64,000 nucleotides of DNA, taken from assembly GCF_046773475.1 (NCBI RefSeq), contig NZ_CP177240.1:248001-312000 (forward strand). Reading direction: 5' to 3'. Below the pieces are notes generated by a model. That model saw nothing but the letters and a program-made list of their open reading frames with translations, was not told the origin of the DNA and made no database searches. A program made the translations under genes and the position numbers. How positions within the stretch are numbered: the first letter of the stretch is position 1; each line of letters opens with the position of its first letter. This DNA comes from Nitratireductor aquimarinus (lineage in GTDB: Bacteria; Pseudomonadota; Alphaproteobacteria; Rhizobiales; Rhizobiaceae). Below, piece after piece: positions 24,282 to 33,227 of this stretch.

Positions 24282-25567
24282 TGATCCTTTTCGCACTCGT
24301 CATCATCGTCGCAGTCGTGCTGCTGGTTCTCGGTTTCGAGATGTTTCTCGTGCTGGGCGTGCCGGCGCTCATGATCAAGGAATTCTTCTACGGCAACCTC
24401 CCTGACCCGGTGGTTATTCAGAAGATCCTGGGCGGCATCAATCACACGACGCTTCTGGCCATTCCCTTCTTCATCCTCGCTGCAGAGCTGATGGGCGAGG
24501 GGCAGATCGCCCGCCGCCTGACAGGTCTCGTCAAGGTGCTGGTCGGTCATCTGCGCGGCGGCATGGGCTACACCACCATTGGCGGCTCCATGGCGTTCGG
24601 CTCGGTCTCCGGTTCCGCACCGGCCACGGTCGCGGCCATGGCCCGCATGGTCTACCCGGAAATGCGCAAGGCCGGCTTCAGCGACAAATTCTCGCTCGGC
24701 CTGATCGTTTCCAGTGCCGAGACGGCGCTGCTCATTCCGCCGTCCATCACCTTCATCATCTATGGCTGGATGACGGGCACCTCCGTTGCCAAGCTGTTTG
24801 TCGGCGGTCTCGCCGTGGGTCTGGTGCTCGGTCTGGCTTTCGCCATCATGGCGGCGCTCGAAGCGCGACGCTCCGGCGTTGAGCGCGGTCCGCGCACAAG
24901 CTGGAAAGAACGCGTCATCGCTGTCCGGGACGCCGGCTGGGCGCTCGGCATGCCGATCATCATTCTGGGCGGCATTTACAGCGGCTATTTCACGCCCACA
25001 GAAGCGGCGGCCGTCAGCGTCGTTTACGCCATTTTCGTTGAAGGCGTGATCTTCCGTGAGCTCACCTGGCGCAAACTGGTTGCAATCACCGAACGCGCCG
25101 CGATCTCCACCGCGATCATCTTCATCCTGCTGGCGATGGGCGGCCTCCTGTCCTACTTCATCACGCTGGCGCAGGTGCCGGCGGCCATCACGGGCTTTCT
25201 GGAAGCGATCCAGGCCGGGCCGATCGTGTTCCTGCTGATCGTCAATATCAGCTTCCTGATCGCGGGCATGTTCATCGACCCGAACTCGGCGCTTCTGATT
25301 CTGGTTCCGCCGCTCTATCCGGTGGCCATGGCGCTCGGCATCGATCCTGTCCATTTCGGCATGATCGTCACGCTGAACATTTCCATTGGCATGATCACGC
25401 CGCCCTTCGGGCTCGATATTTTCGTGGCGTCTTCGACCCTGTCGAAACCGGTGCTCACGATCATCTCCGGCCTCTGGCCCTTCATCATCGCGAACCTCAT
25501 CGTGCTCGCGATCATCACATACGTGCCGGATATCTCCACCTTCCTGCCGAACCTGGTGTTCGGATGA
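24281..25567 (+). CDS. TRAP transporter large permease (DctM)
   Basis: 428 residues with about 12 membrane segments, the sodium-coupled transport subunit. Family landmarks: IPFFILAAELMGEGQIARRL (near 61), GSMAFGSVSGSAPATVAAM (about 100-118), LIPPSITFIIYG (near 149) and the C-terminal TPPFGLDIFVASS (about 371). Forms the membrane complex with the preceding DctQ. Its stop overlaps the next start by 4 nt, linking transporter and enzymes translationally. Confidence 0.92.
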   Translation: MILFALVIIVAVVLLVLGFEMFLVLGVPALMIKEFFYGNLPDPVVIQKILGGINHTTLLAIPFFILAAELMGEGQIARRLTGLVKVLVGHLRGGMGYTTIGGSMAFGSVSGSAPATVAAMARMVYPEMRKAGFSDKFSLGLIVSSAETALLIPPSITFIIYGWMTGTSVAKLFVGGLAVGLVLGLAFAIMAALEARRSGVERGPRTSWKERVIAVRDAGWALGMPIIILGGIYSGYFTPTEAAAVSVVYAIFVEGVIFRELTWRKLVAITERAAISTAIIFILLAMGGLLSYFITLAQVPAAITGFLEAIQAGPIVFLLIVNISFLIAGMFIDPNSALLILVPPLYPVAMALGIDPVHFGMIVTLNISIGMITPPFGLDIFVASSTLSKPVLTIISGLWPFIIANLIVLAIITYVPDISTFLPNLVFG

Positions 25568-26412
25568 CGGGGATTCCAGAAAGGATTGAGCCGATGGACG
25601 CAGTCCCGTCGATCAAGGCATTCGAGTTGCCGCTTTCCGTGAAGAGCAACGACCCGGTCAATGGCGAGTATCGCCGTCTGGTGCTCGCCGCTCCGCAGGA
25701 TCTTCTTGCGCGCTGCCGTGCCGGCCAGTTCTTTCACCTCCTGTGCCCGCAGGCGGGCGGCGAGACGCCTTATCTGCGCCGCCCGATGAGCATTTACGGC
25801 TTCTATCCCGATCAGGGAGAGCTGCATTTCCTCTACAAGGTCACAGGCGCCGGCACCCGCGCGCTGGCCACGCTGGCGCTCGGCGACAAGCTCAATGTCC
25901 TGGGGCCGCTTGGCGAACCCTTCACCATTGCCGACGACTGGCAGAACCTGGTTCTGGTGGCGCGCGGTGTGGGGCTTGCAACGCTTGCTCCGCTTGCGCT
26001 GGAGGCCAATCGGCTTGGCCGGAAGCTCACCGCGATTTGTAGTGCCCGCCACCCCGACTATCTGATGTCGACGGACTATTTCGCCTCACTGGGCGCAGAC
26101 GTCATCACCCTGACCGACGCGGAAGGCACGTCGGATCTGGGCAATCTGGAACAGGTTATCGAGGGGCTGGTCGCGGCAGGCCGCGCCGACGCGTTCTACA
26201 CCTGTGGCTCAAACCGCATGCTCCGGCTTTTGCAGACCATCGGCGAACGTCATGGCATTCCCGGGCAGATCGCGCTTGAGCAGCAAATGGCCTGCGGCAT
26301 CGGCATGTGCCATTGCTGCGTGCGTCCGTTCAATCGCGGCGACCGGCAGGTGCATCTCAGAGTGTGCCGCGAAGGCCCTGTCTTCGACATGATGGAGGCG
26401 ATCGCATGGTAG
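25564..26412 (+). CDS. pyrK: Dihydroorotate dehydrogenase electron-transfer subunit (PyrK-like)
   Basis: 282 residues. A flavin-binding barrel with LRRPMSIYG (near 77) and LNVLGPLGEPF (near 113), an NAD-binding lobe from VARGVGLATLAPLA (near 133), and a C-terminal [2Fe-2S] site CGIGMCHCC ... VCREGPVF. These are the features of the FAD/2Fe-2S subunit that lets type 1B dihydroorotate dehydrogenase use NAD+. An extra Cys adjoins the third cluster cysteine. Start at 25564 overlaps the dctM stop; ATG at 25594 with AAGGA upstream is an alternative. Overlaps pyrD by 7 nt. Confidence 0.87.
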   Translation: MTGIPERIEPMDAVPSIKAFELPLSVKSNDPVNGEYRRLVLAAPQDLLARCRAGQFFHLLCPQAGGETPYLRRPMSIYGFYPDQGELHFLYKVTGAGTRALATLALGDKLNVLGPLGEPFTIADDWQNLVLVARGVGLATLAPLALEANRLGRKLTAICSARHPDYLMSTDYFASLGADVITLTDAEGTSDLGNLEQVIEGLVAAGRADAFYTCGSNRMLRLLQTIGERHGIPGQIALEQQMACGIGMCHCCVRPFNRGDRQVHLRVCREGPVFDMMEAIAW

Positions 26413-27350
26413 ATCTTTCGGTCGATATCGGCGGGCTCAAGCTCAAGAACCCGATCATGCCGGCATCCGGCACCTTCTCCGAAGATCTCGCGGAGGTGTT
26501 CGATCTGGACCGGCTTGGCGCGCATGTGACCAAGACAATCACCCGTGGCTGGCGCGACGGCAATCCGACGCCGCGCGTCTGCGAAGTGAACGGTTCAATG
26601 CTCAATTCCATCGGCATTCCGAGCAAGGGTGTTGGCGCGTTTCTGGAAAAGGTCGTGCCGTTCTACGCCCATTACGAGACGCCGCTCGTCGTCTCCATTT
26701 CCGGCAACACGGCCGATGAATTCGCGACCCTGTGCTCCGAGGTCAGCGTTCCCGGCGTCGCGGCCATCGAGGTCAACATCTCGTGCCCGAACATTGAGGA
26801 AGACGGCAAGGCGTTTGCCATTCGTCCGTCCTCCACGCATGACGTGATGCGCAAGCTGCGCGCGGCGACGGACCTGCCGCTCTGGGCCAAGCTCACGCCC
26901 AACACGGGCGAAACGTCCGAAGTGGCGCGCGCTGCGGAAGAGGGCGGCGCCGATGCGCTGGTGGTGGCCAACACCATCCTGTCCATGGCCATCGACATCA
27001 ACACGCGGCGGCCCAAGCTTGGCAATCTCATGGGCGGCCTGTCCGGCCCGAGCCTGAAACCCATTGCGCTTCGCATGGCCTATCAGTGCGCCCGCGCGAC
27101 CAATATCCCGGTCATCGGCTGCGGTGGTATCTCCACCATTGAAGACGTGATCGAATATCTGATCGCCGGCGCATCCGCCGTGCAGGTCGGCACCGCAACC
27201 TTCATTCATCCCACGGCCATGATCTCGCTGATCGACGGGCTGGAAGACTGGCTCGCAGGGCAGGGACTTTCCTCCGTGCGCGAACTGGTCGGGTCCGTGA
27301 TCGACGGCGAACAGGACGAGGCCGTTGTCTTCATGGAAGCAGCGCCATGA
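26406..27350 (+). CDS. pyrD: Dihydroorotate dehydrogenase, catalytic subunit, type 1B
   Basis: 314 residues, FMN-dependent TIM barrel interconverting dihydroorotate and orotate. Landmarks: NPIMPASGTFS, KTITRGWRDGNPTPRVCEVN (about 42-61), MLNSIGIPSKGV, the catalytic Cys in NISCPN (near 127), and FMN-phosphate site IGCGGISTIEDV/VQVGTATF. The catalytic Cys rather than Ser marks class 1; pairing with the PyrK-like subunit marks type 1B. It has no C-terminal ferredoxin domain, so it is not dihydropyrimidine dehydrogenase PreA. Because alphaproteobacteria usually make pyrimidines with a quinone-linked class 2 enzyme, this copy is likely for uptake/catabolism (inference). Confidence 0.9.
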   Translation: MVDLSVDIGGLKLKNPIMPASGTFSEDLAEVFDLDRLGAHVTKTITRGWRDGNPTPRVCEVNGSMLNSIGIPSKGVGAFLEKVVPFYAHYETPLVVSISGNTADEFATLCSEVSVPGVAAIEVNISCPNIEEDGKAFAIRPSSTHDVMRKLRAATDLPLWAKLTPNTGETSEVARAAEEGGADALVVANTILSMAIDINTRRPKLGNLMGGLSGPSLKPIALRMAYQCARATNIPVIGCGGISTIEDVIEYLIAGASAVQVGTATFIHPTAMISLIDGLEDWLAGQGLSSVRELVGSVIDGEQDEAVVFMEAAP

Positions 27351-28642
27351 ACGCCCAGCCCGCCTCTTTCGCCCCCGGCCATGCGATCGCCCATGCGACC
27401 GACCGTGCGCTTGCAGAGCGTCTGTTCGGCGACATCGCGCACATGTCGCCCGATGTCGAAGGCGTCAGCCGTCCGGCCTTCTCCGAGATCGAGACCAGGA
27501 CACTCGAATATCTTGAGAATGTGGCGCGCGCCGAGGGGCTTGAGGTCTGGTACGACGCGGGCTGCAATGCCCGGTTCTCGCTGCCCGAAGACCGCGACGC
27601 GGAGCGTTTCGTCGTCGTCGGCTCGCATGTCGACAGCGTCCCCTTCGGCGGCAATTTCGACGGGCTGGCCGGCGTTGTCGCGGGTCTCGTCTGCCTGATC
27701 CGCGCCCGGCGCGAAGGCCGCCGCTTTGCAAAGCCGGTGCATGTGCTTGCCATGCGCGGCGAGGAAAGCGCCTGGTTCGGCCCGTGCTATATCGGCTCCA
27801 AGGCGCTGACCGGCACACTCGCAACGCCTGAAATCGAAGCCCGGCACAAGGGCGACGGCCGTACGCTGGAAGCGCATATGGCCGATATCGGCCTGCCGGT
27901 CGAAGACATTCGCGCGGGCAAGCCGCTGATGGATGTCAGCCGCATCGAGGCCTATCTCGAACTCCACATCGAGCAGGGGCCGCTGCTGATTGGCAAGAAT
28001 ATCCCCGCAGCCGCCGTTTCCGGCATTCGTGGCAATATCCGCTACCGCTCCATCACCTGTTACGGTGAGGCCGGTCATTCCGGCGCAGTGCCCAAGGCCT
28101 ATCGGCGCGATCCCGTTCTCGCCATGGCGGATCTTCTGGTGCGGCTCGACGAGAGCTGGACGACGATCCTCAACAAGGGCGACGATCTGGTGCTGACGAG
28201 CGGCATCGTGGCGACCGATCCCGAAAAACACGCCATGTCGCGCATTCCCGACAGCGTGTCCTTCAGCCTCGACATGCGCAGCCAGAAGCCCGAAACGCTG
28301 GATGAGATGCGCAAGCTTCTGACGAGCGAAATGCGCGAGATCGAGCGCGACCGGCGGGTCCGCTTCGAGCTGGGCGAAGAGCTTCGTGTCGAACCGGCGC
28401 TGTGCGACAAGGGGCTCGTCGCAGGTCTTGAAGAAGCCATGCGCCAGGTCGGACAGGAGCCTTTCGTCATGCCGAGCGGCGGCGGGCACGACGCTGCCGT
28501 GTTCGCCGCCGCCGGCGTTCCTTCCGCCATGGTGTTCGTGCGCAACCGCAATGGTTCCCACAATCCCCAGGAAGCGATGGAGATCGAGGATTTCCTTGCC
28601 GGCGTGGATATTCTCTTTGCTTTCCTTGCGGGGGTGGAGTGA
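27347..28642 (+). CDS. M20-family Zn amidohydrolase (N-carbamoyl-amino acid/allantoate type)
   Basis: 431 residues. Metal ligands of the AmaB/AllC group are visible: GSHVDSVPFGGNFDG (His and Asp, near 92), RGEESAWFG (Glu pair, near 144), LELHIEQGP (near 207) and GGGHDAAVF (near 384). The dimerisation insert carries GEAGHSGAVPKAYRRDP. These enzymes cleave ureido groups, releasing ammonia and CO2. Between pyrD and pyrE the likely substrate is N-carbamoyl-L-aspartate (ureidosuccinate) or a close ureido acid; this is inference. ATGA overlap with pyrD. Confidence 0.85.
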   Translation: MNAQPASFAPGHAIAHATDRALAERLFGDIAHMSPDVEGVSRPAFSEIETRTLEYLENVARAEGLEVWYDAGCNARFSLPEDRDAERFVVVGSHVDSVPFGGNFDGLAGVVAGLVCLIRARREGRRFAKPVHVLAMRGEESAWFGPCYIGSKALTGTLATPEIEARHKGDGRTLEAHMADIGLPVEDIRAGKPLMDVSRIEAYLELHIEQGPLLIGKNIPAAAVSGIRGNIRYRSITCYGEAGHSGAVPKAYRRDPVLAMADLLVRLDESWTTILNKGDDLVLTSGIVATDPEKHAMSRIPDSVSFSLDMRSQKPETLDEMRKLLTSEMREIERDRRVRFELGEELRVEPALCDKGLVAGLEEAMRQVGQEPFVMPSGGGHDAAVFAAAGVPSAMVFVRNRNGSHNPQEAMEIEDFLAGVDILFAFLAGVE

Positions 28643-28743
28643 CTGTGCGGTTTCTTATGGAAACGAATCCCTGCATTGCCGGGCTGGCTCAGGCAGGAGA
28701 TAGCTGTTAGCGAAAAGGCCCGATCAACGAACAGGACCACGAC

Positions 28744-29439
28744 ATGTTCTCCAACACCTTCCCGGACCAGTCCGCCATTTCGCAGATGGTCGCCCGCATG
28801 CTTCTGGAGATCGAGGCGGTGCATTTTCGCGCCGAACAGCCGTTCACGTTTACGTCTGGTCTTGCAAGTCCGGTCTATATCGACTGCCGCAAGCTGATTT
28901 CCTATCCGCGCGTTCGCGCCGCAATCATGGATTTCGCGGCCTCGATCATCTTCCGCAATGTCGGCTTCGAGCAGTTCGACGCGATAGCGGGCGGCGAGAC
29001 GGCCGGCATTCCCTTTGCCGCATGGCTCTCCGAGCGGATGGGCCTTCCCATGCAGTATGTGCGCAAGAAGCCGAAAGGCTTTGGCCGCGATGCGCAGATC
29101 GAGGGCGCATTGAGCGAAGGCGCGCGTGTTCTTCTGGTCGAGGATCTGACCACCGACGGCGGCAGCAAGATCAAGTTTGCCGAAGCGGTCGCGCGCACCG
29201 GCGCACGGGTCACCGACACATTCGCCGTTTTCTACTACGACATCTTCCCAGACACGCCGAAGCGGCTTGAAGCCGCCGGCATGCGGTTGCATCATCTCGC
29301 CACGTGGTGGGATGTGCTCGCCGTCTGCAAGGAAGAAAACCGTTTTTCGCCGGAAACGATCGCTGAGGTCGAGAGCTTCCTGAATGCGCCGACCGTATGG
29401 TCGGCGAACCACGGCGGCATTTCAGAACTGCCGCAGTAA
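28744..29439 (+). CDS. pyrE: Orotate phosphoribosyltransferase
   Basis: 231 residues. Converts orotate and PRPP to orotidine 5'-phosphate. Landmarks: FTFTSGLASPVYIDCRKLI (about 38-56), GGETAGIPFAAWLSERMGLP, and the PRPP motif VLLVEDLTTDGGSK (about 131-144). It follows the amidohydrolase by 101 nt. Its presence next to an importer and dihydroorotate dehydrogenase argues that imported orotate/dihydroorotate feeds UMP synthesis. It may be the only or a second pyrE; the window cannot tell. Confidence 0.92.
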   Translation: MFSNTFPDQSAISQMVARMLLEIEAVHFRAEQPFTFTSGLASPVYIDCRKLISYPRVRAAIMDFAASIIFRNVGFEQFDAIAGGETAGIPFAAWLSERMGLPMQYVRKKPKGFGRDAQIEGALSEGARVLLVEDLTTDGGSKIKFAEAVARTGARVTDTFAVFYYDIFPDTPKRLEAAGMRLHHLATWWDVLAVCKEENRFSPETIAEVESFLNAPTVWSANHGGISELPQ

Positions 29440-29458
29440 ATGCCAAAGGACTTGGATC

Positions 29459-29782
29459 ATGTTTGATACGTTTTTGAAGGATCTGAACGAGCAGGGCGGA
29501 AGCGTTCGTGCCTATGAAGGCTGCGCGGTCAAGGCTCATCAGCGGATCACCAGCGAGCCGGAAAATGCGGCCGCCCTCCTGCTGATCGCCTATGCCGCCC
29601 AGCGCTTCGTCGAGGCCTATGACGACCAGCCGCTCACCATGACGGCTGCCGACGAGGAGCTTGAGCTGTTCTCCGAAATCGTGAACACGCTCGATGCAGC
29701 CTATAAGGACGGCTCTGACGATGAAAAGTTCGCAGCGCTGAACAAGGCCTCCGCGCGGCTTGCCGCGACGATCAAGAGCTAA
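29459..29782 (+). CDS. Small conserved-looking protein of unknown function in the pyr operon
   Basis: 107 residues, acidic, predicted mostly helical, no membrane segment or cysteine cluster (one Cys near residue 21). The ATG at 29459 has AAAGGA upstream and lies 19 nt after the pyrE stop, followed by a strong terminator, so it is the last gene of the operon. The product is not recognised; a regulatory or subunit role for PyrE or the importer is possible but unsupported. Confidence 0.7.
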   Translation: MFDTFLKDLNEQGGSVRAYEGCAVKAHQRITSEPENAAALLLIAYAAQRFVEAYDDQPLTMTAADEELELFSEIVNTLDAAYKDGSDDEKFAALNKASARLAATIKS

Positions 29783-29816
29783 GCGCACAGTCGTTCAAGT
29801 CCATGAATGCGATCCG

Positions 29817-29844
29817 CTCGCCGGTCCTCTCCGGCGAGTGTTTT
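29817..29844 (+). terminator. Intrinsic terminator ending the TRAP-pyr operon
   Basis: CTCGCCGG (29817-29824) and CCGGCGAG (29831-29838) with a 6-nt loop, followed by TGTTTT. The rest of the 229-nt gap to the second TRAP operon shows no gene; TATAAA at 29859-29864 might belong to its promoter. Confidence 0.85.
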
Positions 29845-30011
29845 CGTTGTGGGCGCCTATAAAAGGCCCGAAAGCCTTCTCGCTCCTGGTGCGCGCTCGC
29901 ATGCGGCCTCGCCGATCCCCTGTGATCGCGTACCCAACCATGGGCGAATAGACATTTCCTTTCCATGGCGCATGCGCTAGCTTCGCGCCGGAATTCGGAT
30001 GGGAGCCGGTT

Positions 30012-30524
30012 TTGCATTTGTATTTAAGGTTCTGCGCCGGGCTGGACCGGCTGGCGACGGCTTTTTGCGTGCTTGCCTGCCTGGCCCTGACGGCAAGCGT
30101 GCTTGCCATCGTCGTGATGCGCTATGGTTTTGGCATTGGTTTCATCGAACTGCAGGACTTCGCTTCCTACGCCTTCGCCGTGCTTCTGATCTTCTCCGTG
30201 CCGGTTTGCCTGCGCCGGGGCGGCCATGTGCGCGTCGAGGTGCTTTCCGAGAACCTTTCACCCGCCTATGCGCGCATTGCAGATGCAGTGGCGGTGTTTC
30301 TGTTTCTCGTTCCGGTGTTCGGCCTCATCATCTGGGCCGACTGGGCGGATCTTGCCTATTCCTGGTCGATCCGCGAGGCGTCTGTGGAAACCGGCGGTCT
30401 GCCCGGCCTCTTCATCGTGAAGACGGCGCTGCCCCTGGGCGCTGCCATGATGATTCTGCAAGGCATCGCCATGGTGCTTGAGCCGCGCGCCGACCACACT
30501 GCCGACGGCGAGCCAAGCCTATGA
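30012..30524 (+). CDS. TRAP transporter small permease, second system
   Basis: 170 residues, four helices. Small-subunit pattern: VVMRYGFGIGFIELQDFASYAF (about 34-55) and RRGGHVRVEVLSENLSP. Starts at TTG 30012 with GGGAG upstream. Order here is Q-M-P, unlike the P-Q-M order of the first system, and the proteins are of a different TRAP branch, so this is not a tandem duplicate. Stop overlaps dctM (ATGA). Confidence 0.87.
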   Translation: MHLYLRFCAGLDRLATAFCVLACLALTASVLAIVVMRYGFGIGFIELQDFASYAFAVLLIFSVPVCLRRGGHVRVEVLSENLSPAYARIADAVAVFLFLVPVFGLIIWADWADLAYSWSIREASVETGGLPGLFIVKTALPLGAAMMILQGIAMVLEPRADHTADGEPSL

Positions 30525-32071
30525 CCCTTTCGGAACTGTTTCTGTGCCTGATGCTGGTCGGGCTCTTCGCCGGTATTCTGAGCGGCATTCCCGCCATGCT
30601 GGCCATTGCCGGCGTGCCCTTCGTCGTTGCGGTCATCGCCAGCTTCTTTGGCGCGTTCGACCTGTCTTTCCTGGATTTCTTCCCCAGCCGTGTCTGGGGT
30701 GTGATGAGCAACACGCTTCTGATGGCCGTACCGCTTTTCATCCTGATGGGCGTGGTGCTGGAGCGTTCGCAGCTCGCCGAACGCATGCTTGAGGTCCTGC
30801 GCGACATGCTCGGCGCATCGCCGCGCGGGCTTGCCCTTTCCGTCCTGCTTTTCAGCGCGCTGATCGCAGCTTCCACGGGCATTGTCGGCGCGACCGTGGT
30901 CATGCTCGGGCTTGTCAGCCTTCCCGCCATGCTTCAGGCCGGCGTTTCGCCGCGCGTGTCGAGCGGCATCATCTGCGCCAGCGGCACGCTCGGCCAGATC
31001 ATCCCGCCCTCGATCCTGCTGGTTCTGCTCGGCGACCAGATCGGCAACACCTATCTGGAAGCGCAGCAGAAGGCGGGTAATTTCGCGCCTGACGCCGTGT
31101 CCGTCGGTGATCTCTTCGCCGGTGCGCTTGTGCCGGGCCTGCTGCTTGTCGGGCTTTACGGGCTCTACATTCTCTTCACGCTGCGCGGCGCGCAGAAAGC
31201 CGTTGCAAAGGATGAGCGCAAGCCTGTTCCGCTGAACCGCATTCTCGGCACCTTCCTGCCGCCGCTGCTCCTGATCGTTGCCGTTCTGGGCTCCATTCTC
31301 GGCGGTGTCGCCACCACCACGGAGGCAGCCGGGCTGGGGGCGATTGGCACGATCCTTCTTGCCGCCTTCACGCGCGGCGAGATCGGACCGGCGGGACGTC
31401 TGCTCATCATCGCCGCGGTTATCGCCGGCGGCGTTCTCGTCGTGTTGCGCGCGACCGGTCTTCTGCCGCCAGCGACCCTTGGCGCGCCGGCCGGCCTGCT
31501 CGGCCTTCTGGCCAGCGCGTTGATCGGCTTTGGCGTTCTCTTTGCCGGCTGGCGGCTTTTCAGAACCGATGTTCTCGTGCCCGCCGTCATTGATACGCTG
31601 CGCATCTCCGGCATGGTGTTCGGCATTGTCATCGCCGCTTCCATGCTGTCGCTGGTGTTTCGCGGTTTCGGTGGCGACGGGCTGGTGGCCGGCTTTCTGG
31701 AGCAGGTTCCGGGCGGCAAATGGGGCGCACTCGCCCTCGTCATGGTGGTCGTGTTCTTCCTTGGCTTCATTCTGGAAGCCGTGGAGATCATCTACATTGT
31801 CGTGCCGCTTTTGGGAGCGCCCATTCTGGCCACGGATTTCTCTCCGGTCTGGTTTGCGGTCCTGCTTGCAATGAACCTGCAGACCTCGTTCCTGACGCCG
31901 CCCTTTGGCTTCGCGCTCTTTTATTATCGTTCGGTTGCGCCGCGCAGCATCACGACCATGGAGATCTACCGCTCGGTAATCCCGTTCGTGGCCATTCAGT
32001 TGATCGCTCTGGCGCTTCTCATCACGTTCCCGGCTGTGGTTACATGGCTGCCGGACATGCTCTTCAGATAG
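30521..32071 (+). CDS. TRAP transporter large permease, second system
   Basis: 516 residues, longer than the 428-residue DctM above because of an added central segment (about 200-330) containing extra hydrophobic stretches. DctM landmarks: SNTLLMAVPLFILMGVVLERS (about 62-82), STGIVGATVVMLG, IICASGTLGQIIPPSILLVLL (about 148-168) and LTPPFGFALFYY near the C-terminus. This long form is typical of the mannitol/chloroaromatic (FcbT-like) TRAP branch. Confidence 0.9.
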   Translation: MTLSELFLCLMLVGLFAGILSGIPAMLAIAGVPFVVAVIASFFGAFDLSFLDFFPSRVWGVMSNTLLMAVPLFILMGVVLERSQLAERMLEVLRDMLGASPRGLALSVLLFSALIAASTGIVGATVVMLGLVSLPAMLQAGVSPRVSSGIICASGTLGQIIPPSILLVLLGDQIGNTYLEAQQKAGNFAPDAVSVGDLFAGALVPGLLLVGLYGLYILFTLRGAQKAVAKDERKPVPLNRILGTFLPPLLLIVAVLGSILGGVATTTEAAGLGAIGTILLAAFTRGEIGPAGRLLIIAAVIAGGVLVVLRATGLLPPATLGAPAGLLGLLASALIGFGVLFAGWRLFRTDVLVPAVIDTLRISGMVFGIVIAASMLSLVFRGFGGDGLVAGFLEQVPGGKWGALALVMVVVFFLGFILEAVEIIYIVVPLLGAPILATDFSPVWFAVLLAMNLQTSFLTPPFGFALFYYRSVAPRSITTMEIYRSVIPFVAIQLIALALLITFPAVVTWLPDMLFR

Positions 32072-32096
32072 TCGTTGTTCAGGAGGAAACCCCGAC

Positions 32097-33155
32097 ATGA
32101 AACGCAGAACATTTCTCACAGCAGGCGCGGGCGCAACGGCCGCAGCACTCGCCACGCCAGCCATTGCGCAGGGCAAGATCGAGTGGAACCTGCCCACCAG
32201 CTTCCCCAAAAACGCACCGGGCGTTGGCACCAATGTCACCAACTTCGCCGAGAAGGTCGCCGCCATGTCCGATGGCCGGCTGAGCTTCAAGGTTTTCGGC
32301 GGCGGCGAGCTCGTTCCGCCCTTCGGCGTCGAGGATGCCGTGCAGCAGGGCAAGGCCCCGGTCGGCCATAACCCGCCTTACTATGCAGCCGGCAAAAACC
32401 CGGCCCTGCACTGGTTCACCGCCGTGCCGTTCGGCATGACGGCTGCCGAGCATTACGCATGGCTGCGCTATGGCGGCGGTCAGGAGATCTGGGACGACAT
32501 CTACGCCCAGCGCAATCTGAAGCCGCTCTATTCCGGCAATTCCAACACGCAGAGCGCCGGCTGGTTCAAGTCCGAGATCAATTCGCTGGACGACCTTAAG
32601 GGCCTCAACATGCGCATTGCCGGCCTCGGCGGCGAGATGTATCGCAAGCTTGGCGTCAACGCGGTTCTGATGCCCCCGCCGGAAATCTTCCAGGCGCTTC
32701 AGTCCGGTGCGCTCGATGCGGCCGAGTGGGTCGGTCCGTTCCTCGATCAGGCTTTCGGCCTGCAGAAGATCACCAAGAACTGCTACCTGCCGGCTTACAA
32801 CGAACCGAGTGCAGCGCTTGCCATCGTCTTCAACAAGGATGCCTGGGCCGAGCTTTCGCCCGATCTGCAGGCAATCTGCGAGGCTGCGGCCCTTGCCGCC
32901 AGCCAGGAGGCGCTTGCCCAGTTCGATTATCACAATGCGCGCGCCATGGCGTCGCTGGAGGCCGATGGCGTCATCTTCCGCGATGTGCCGGACGATGTGG
33001 CCGAAGGCCTCAAGGGCGCATGGGAAGAAGTGCGCGAAGAGCTGACGGCGCAAAGCGAAGACGTCGCCCGCGTGCGCGAGAGCTATGACGGCTTTTTGGC
33101 CGAGAGCGTGAAATACGCCAACGCCATGAACATGCCGCTTCTCCAGCGTCGCTGA
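32097..33155 (+). CDS. TRAP transporter substrate-binding protein, second system
   Basis: 352 residues with a Tat signal (MKRRTFLTAGAGATAAALA, cleavage near AIAQ). DctP-fold features: NLPTSFPKNAPGVGTNV, FKVFGGGELVPPFGV, and GLNMRIAGLGGEMYRKLG with the ligand-binding Arg (near 178). Export in folded form through Tat is typical of this TRAP branch, whose members form dimers and often bind 2-oxoacids. The ligand is unknown; location after the pyr operon may be coincidental. AGGAGG precedes the ATG. Confidence 0.9.
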   Translation: MKRRTFLTAGAGATAAALATPAIAQGKIEWNLPTSFPKNAPGVGTNVTNFAEKVAAMSDGRLSFKVFGGGELVPPFGVEDAVQQGKAPVGHNPPYYAAGKNPALHWFTAVPFGMTAAEHYAWLRYGGGQEIWDDIYAQRNLKPLYSGNSNTQSAGWFKSEINSLDDLKGLNMRIAGLGGEMYRKLGVNAVLMPPPEIFQALQSGALDAAEWVGPFLDQAFGLQKITKNCYLPAYNEPSAALAIVFNKDAWAELSPDLQAICEAAALAASQEALAQFDYHNARAMASLEADGVIFRDVPDDVAEGLKGAWEEVREELTAQSEDVARVRESYDGFLAESVKYANAMNMPLLQRR

Positions 33156-33178
33156 TAATCCGGGCCCGTTAAAAGACG

Positions 33179-33224
33179 CGCCGCGCTTCCCCGGGAACCA
33201 TCCCATGGGAGGCGCGGCGTTTTT
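33179..33224 (+). terminator. Intrinsic terminator after the second TRAP operon
   Basis: A 13-bp stem (33179-33191 with 33207-33219, one G-U) followed by TTTTT (33220-33224). It also separates the convergent AraC gene whose stop is at 33228. Confidence 0.88.
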
Positions 33225-33227
33225 CGT

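Noticed and set aside
26406..27350. Dihydropyrimidine dehydrogenase (PreA/PreT) instead of dihydroorotate dehydrogenase
   Set aside because: The catalytic subunit lacks the C-terminal 4Fe-4S ferredoxin domain of PreA, and the partner has PyrK-type FAD/2Fe-2S features rather than the PreT fold.
30012..33155. Second TRAP system as a duplication of the first
   Set aside because: Gene order, subunit lengths, export signal (Tat versus Sec) and sequence patterns differ; they belong to different TRAP branches.
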